Source of the DNA: Bacillota bacterium
GTDB lineage: Bacteria > Bacillota > Sulfobacillia > Sulfobacillales > Sulfobacillaceae
NCBI GenBank assembly: GCA_021841025.1
Contig: JAKBWA010000070.1
Span: 17,385 to 81,384 of the forward strand
Reading direction: 5' to 3'
DNA length: 64,000 nucleotides
The notes beneath the pieces are model-generated. The model saw only the letters and a program-made list of their open reading frames with translations, was not told the origin of the DNA and made no database searches. Made by a program: the position numbers and the translations under genes. Below are positions 62,699 through 64,000 of the stretch, in pieces (within the stretch, counting starts at the first letter, position 1; every line of letters starts with the position of its first letter).

Positions 62699-64000
62699 AT
62701 GATTTCTCGTTGGGGACCATTTACCAATATGCGCAACGTCATATCTTCCGGCCAGATCGTGATCGATCGCGCTCAGGGTTCATACGTATGGGATGAGGCC
62801 GGCAACAAATATCTGGATGCGCATGCTGGGCTCTGGTTGGCTAATGTGGGCTACGGACGTACGGAAATTATCGAGGCCATGCATAAGCAATCTGAAAAAC
62901 TGAATTGGTTTTCGTCGTTTTCTGGATTTGCCAATCGACCGTCATTGGAATTAGCTGATCGCTTAATTCAACTTTTGGCACCCGATAATATGGCCGCAGT
63001 ATTTTATAGCAATGACGGCTCCGAGGCCGTCGAAACGGCACTGAAGATCAGTCGCGAGTACTGGAAATTAGTAGGAAAACCTCAAAAAACCAAACTGATT
63101 GGACGCCAGCATGCCTATCATGGTGTGACTATGGGCGCGTTGTCCGTTGCGGGCATTACCCCAAACCGAAAGGATTTCGAACCATTATTGCCGGATGTGC
63201 GTCATGTTCCGGCTCCGGATTGTCATCACTGCATTTTTCATCCTCATGACACTGAGTGCACAATGGCTTGCGCCCGAGAGTTGGAGCGGGTTATCCAGTT
63301 TGAAGATCCCAACACCGTAGCGGCCTTTATTGCGGAGCCGATTCAGGCTGCCGGAGGCGTCATTGTTCCGCCGCCTGGGTATCTGGAGGAAGTTTGGTCT
63401 ATTTGTGAGCGTTATGATGTTCTTTTTATTGCTGACGAAGTGGTGACAGGATTCGGACGGTTAGGATCTTGGACCGGCAGCAGACATTATCATATTCAAC
63501 CTGATGTGATGACTTTTGCCAAGGGAGTGACGTCAGGATACTTTCCGTTGGGTGTGAGCGCGGTGTCATCCAAGATTTTAAATGCCTTTACCGAAAATAG
63601 TTGTGGTAACGGACCCGAATTCCGGCATGGCAATACTTACAGCGCGCATCCTGTTGCTTGTGCGGCGGCCCTAGCGAATATAGACATTCTAGAACGGGAA
63701 AATCTGGTGGATGCGGCGAAGAATCAAGGTCAATATCTGGCAGAAAAGTTGCAAGACTTGGCCCGGGAATTTCCTGATCATGTGGATAATGTGGCTTGCG
63801 AAGGACTATTAGGACGACTGGAACTGAAAGTCCAGCCTGGAGAAATCCGTGGGGGAAAAGGGGAGAGGGTGGAAAAACTTATGCGACAACAAGGAGTGAT
63901 TGTCAGAGCTGTAGGAGATGTGATCACTTTCTCGCCCCCCTTTATTATCACCCGTTTGGAAATCGACCAGATTATCACGGCCCTTCGGAAAGCGTTAAGT
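62699..64000 (+). CDS. Class III (omega) aminotransferase, 3' end beyond window
   Basis: An open frame from ATG 62699 (GGTGGAGG upstream) runs to the window end, 434 codons so far. Features: 'DEAGNKYLDAHAGLWLANVG', 'NDGSEAVETALKI' (PLP phosphate loop), 'RQHAYHGVTMGALSV', 'FIADEVVTGFGRLG' (Asp to pyridine N) and 'MTFAKGVTSGYFPLG' with the Schiff-base lysine. The likely reaction is transamination of an omega-amine or beta-alanine/GABA-type donor; the exact substrate is not readable. A CXXC-like 'DCHHCIFHPHDTECTMACA' insert is present near residue 175. Confidence 0.9.
   Translation, partial: MISRWGPFTNMRNVISSGQIVIDRAQGSYVWDEAGNKYLDAHAGLWLANVGYGRTEIIEAMHKQSEKLNWFSSFSGFANRPSLELADRLIQLLAPDNMAAVFYSNDGSEAVETALKISREYWKLVGKPQKTKLIGRQHAYHGVTMGALSVAGITPNRKDFEPLLPDVRHVPAPDCHHCIFHPHDTECTMACARELERVIQFEDPNTVAAFIAEPIQAAGGVIVPPPGYLEEVWSICERYDVLFIADEVVTGFGRLGSWTGSRHYHIQPDVMTFAKGVTSGYFPLGVSAVSSKILNAFTENSCGNGPEFRHGNTYSAHPVACAAALANIDILERENLVDAAKNQGQYLAEKLQDLAREFPDHVDNVACEGLLGRLELKVQPGEIRGGKGERVEKLMRQQGVIVRAVGDVITFSPPFIITRLEIDQIITALRKALS

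Overview
The window looks like chromosomal DNA of a spore-former-lineage Firmicute, most likely an acidophile related to Sulfobacillus. The reasons are purine-rich Shine-Dalgarno sites with frequent GTG and TTG starts, a ydaO-type c-di-AMP riboswitch ahead of a 3D-domain wall protein, a YtpB/DUF2600 terpene synthase, a PhoPR-PstSCAB-PhoU block, a gap-pgk-tpiA-gpmI-eno operon, and a secG-rnr-smpB-ssrA neighbourhood. The genus is an inference from gene content and style, not from a database match. I see no tRNA, rRNA, CRISPR array, prophage or intact insertion sequence.

Layout. 0-2.4 kb is decayed: a tnpB pseudogene with its IS200/IS605-type right end, then a broken MFS transporter. 2.8-8.1 kb holds the c-di-AMP riboswitch and its wall protein, an Mpo1-like membrane protein, a lipoprotein, a Cys/Met-metabolism PLP enzyme and an aldehyde dehydrogenase. 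8.2-11.3 kb has RecQ converging on the terpene synthase. 11.8-25.9 kb is rich in peptide and amino-acid breakdown: a tricorn-type protease, pyroglutamyl peptidase, an S9 peptidase, an enolase-superfamily racemase with an M20 deacylase, and a P-loop/Asp23 protein. Between them lie a histidine-free CsoR-family repressor, a CAP-domain lipoprotein, an alpha/beta hydrolase and a Nudix hydrolase.

25.9-32.5 kb is the phosphate regulon: PhoP, PhoR, PstS (with a Tat-like signal), PstC, PstA, then a 300-bp gap carrying a promoter, then PstB and PhoU. 32.6-39.4 kb is the lower glycolysis operon, with start/stop overlaps and a HAD hydrolase at its end. 39.6-41.0 kb is an MFS transporter whose Shine-Dalgarno site is buried in a perfect hairpin. 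41.1-47.7 kb is the RNA-quality-control block: SecG, RNase R, SmpB, tmRNA, RNase PH and an ITPase, interrupted by a nickel/cobalt-type transporter on the other strand.

47.8-64 kb is looser accessory sequence: EamA and MFS exporters, a DsrE-like protein behind a palindromic operator, a WYL regulator, a lipoprotein, a chemoreceptor-like protein with its sensor domain at the C-terminus, a PadR/HAAS pair with a long palindromic operator, a DUF2268 metalloprotease, a YbaK-type deacylase, and a class III aminotransferase that runs off the window. Several long gene-poor stretches sit between these. The best leads for new biology are the sequestered ribosome-binding site at 39.6 kb, the odd CsoR-family sensor, the divergent tmRNA T-loop, and the racemase-deacylase-ATPase cluster.
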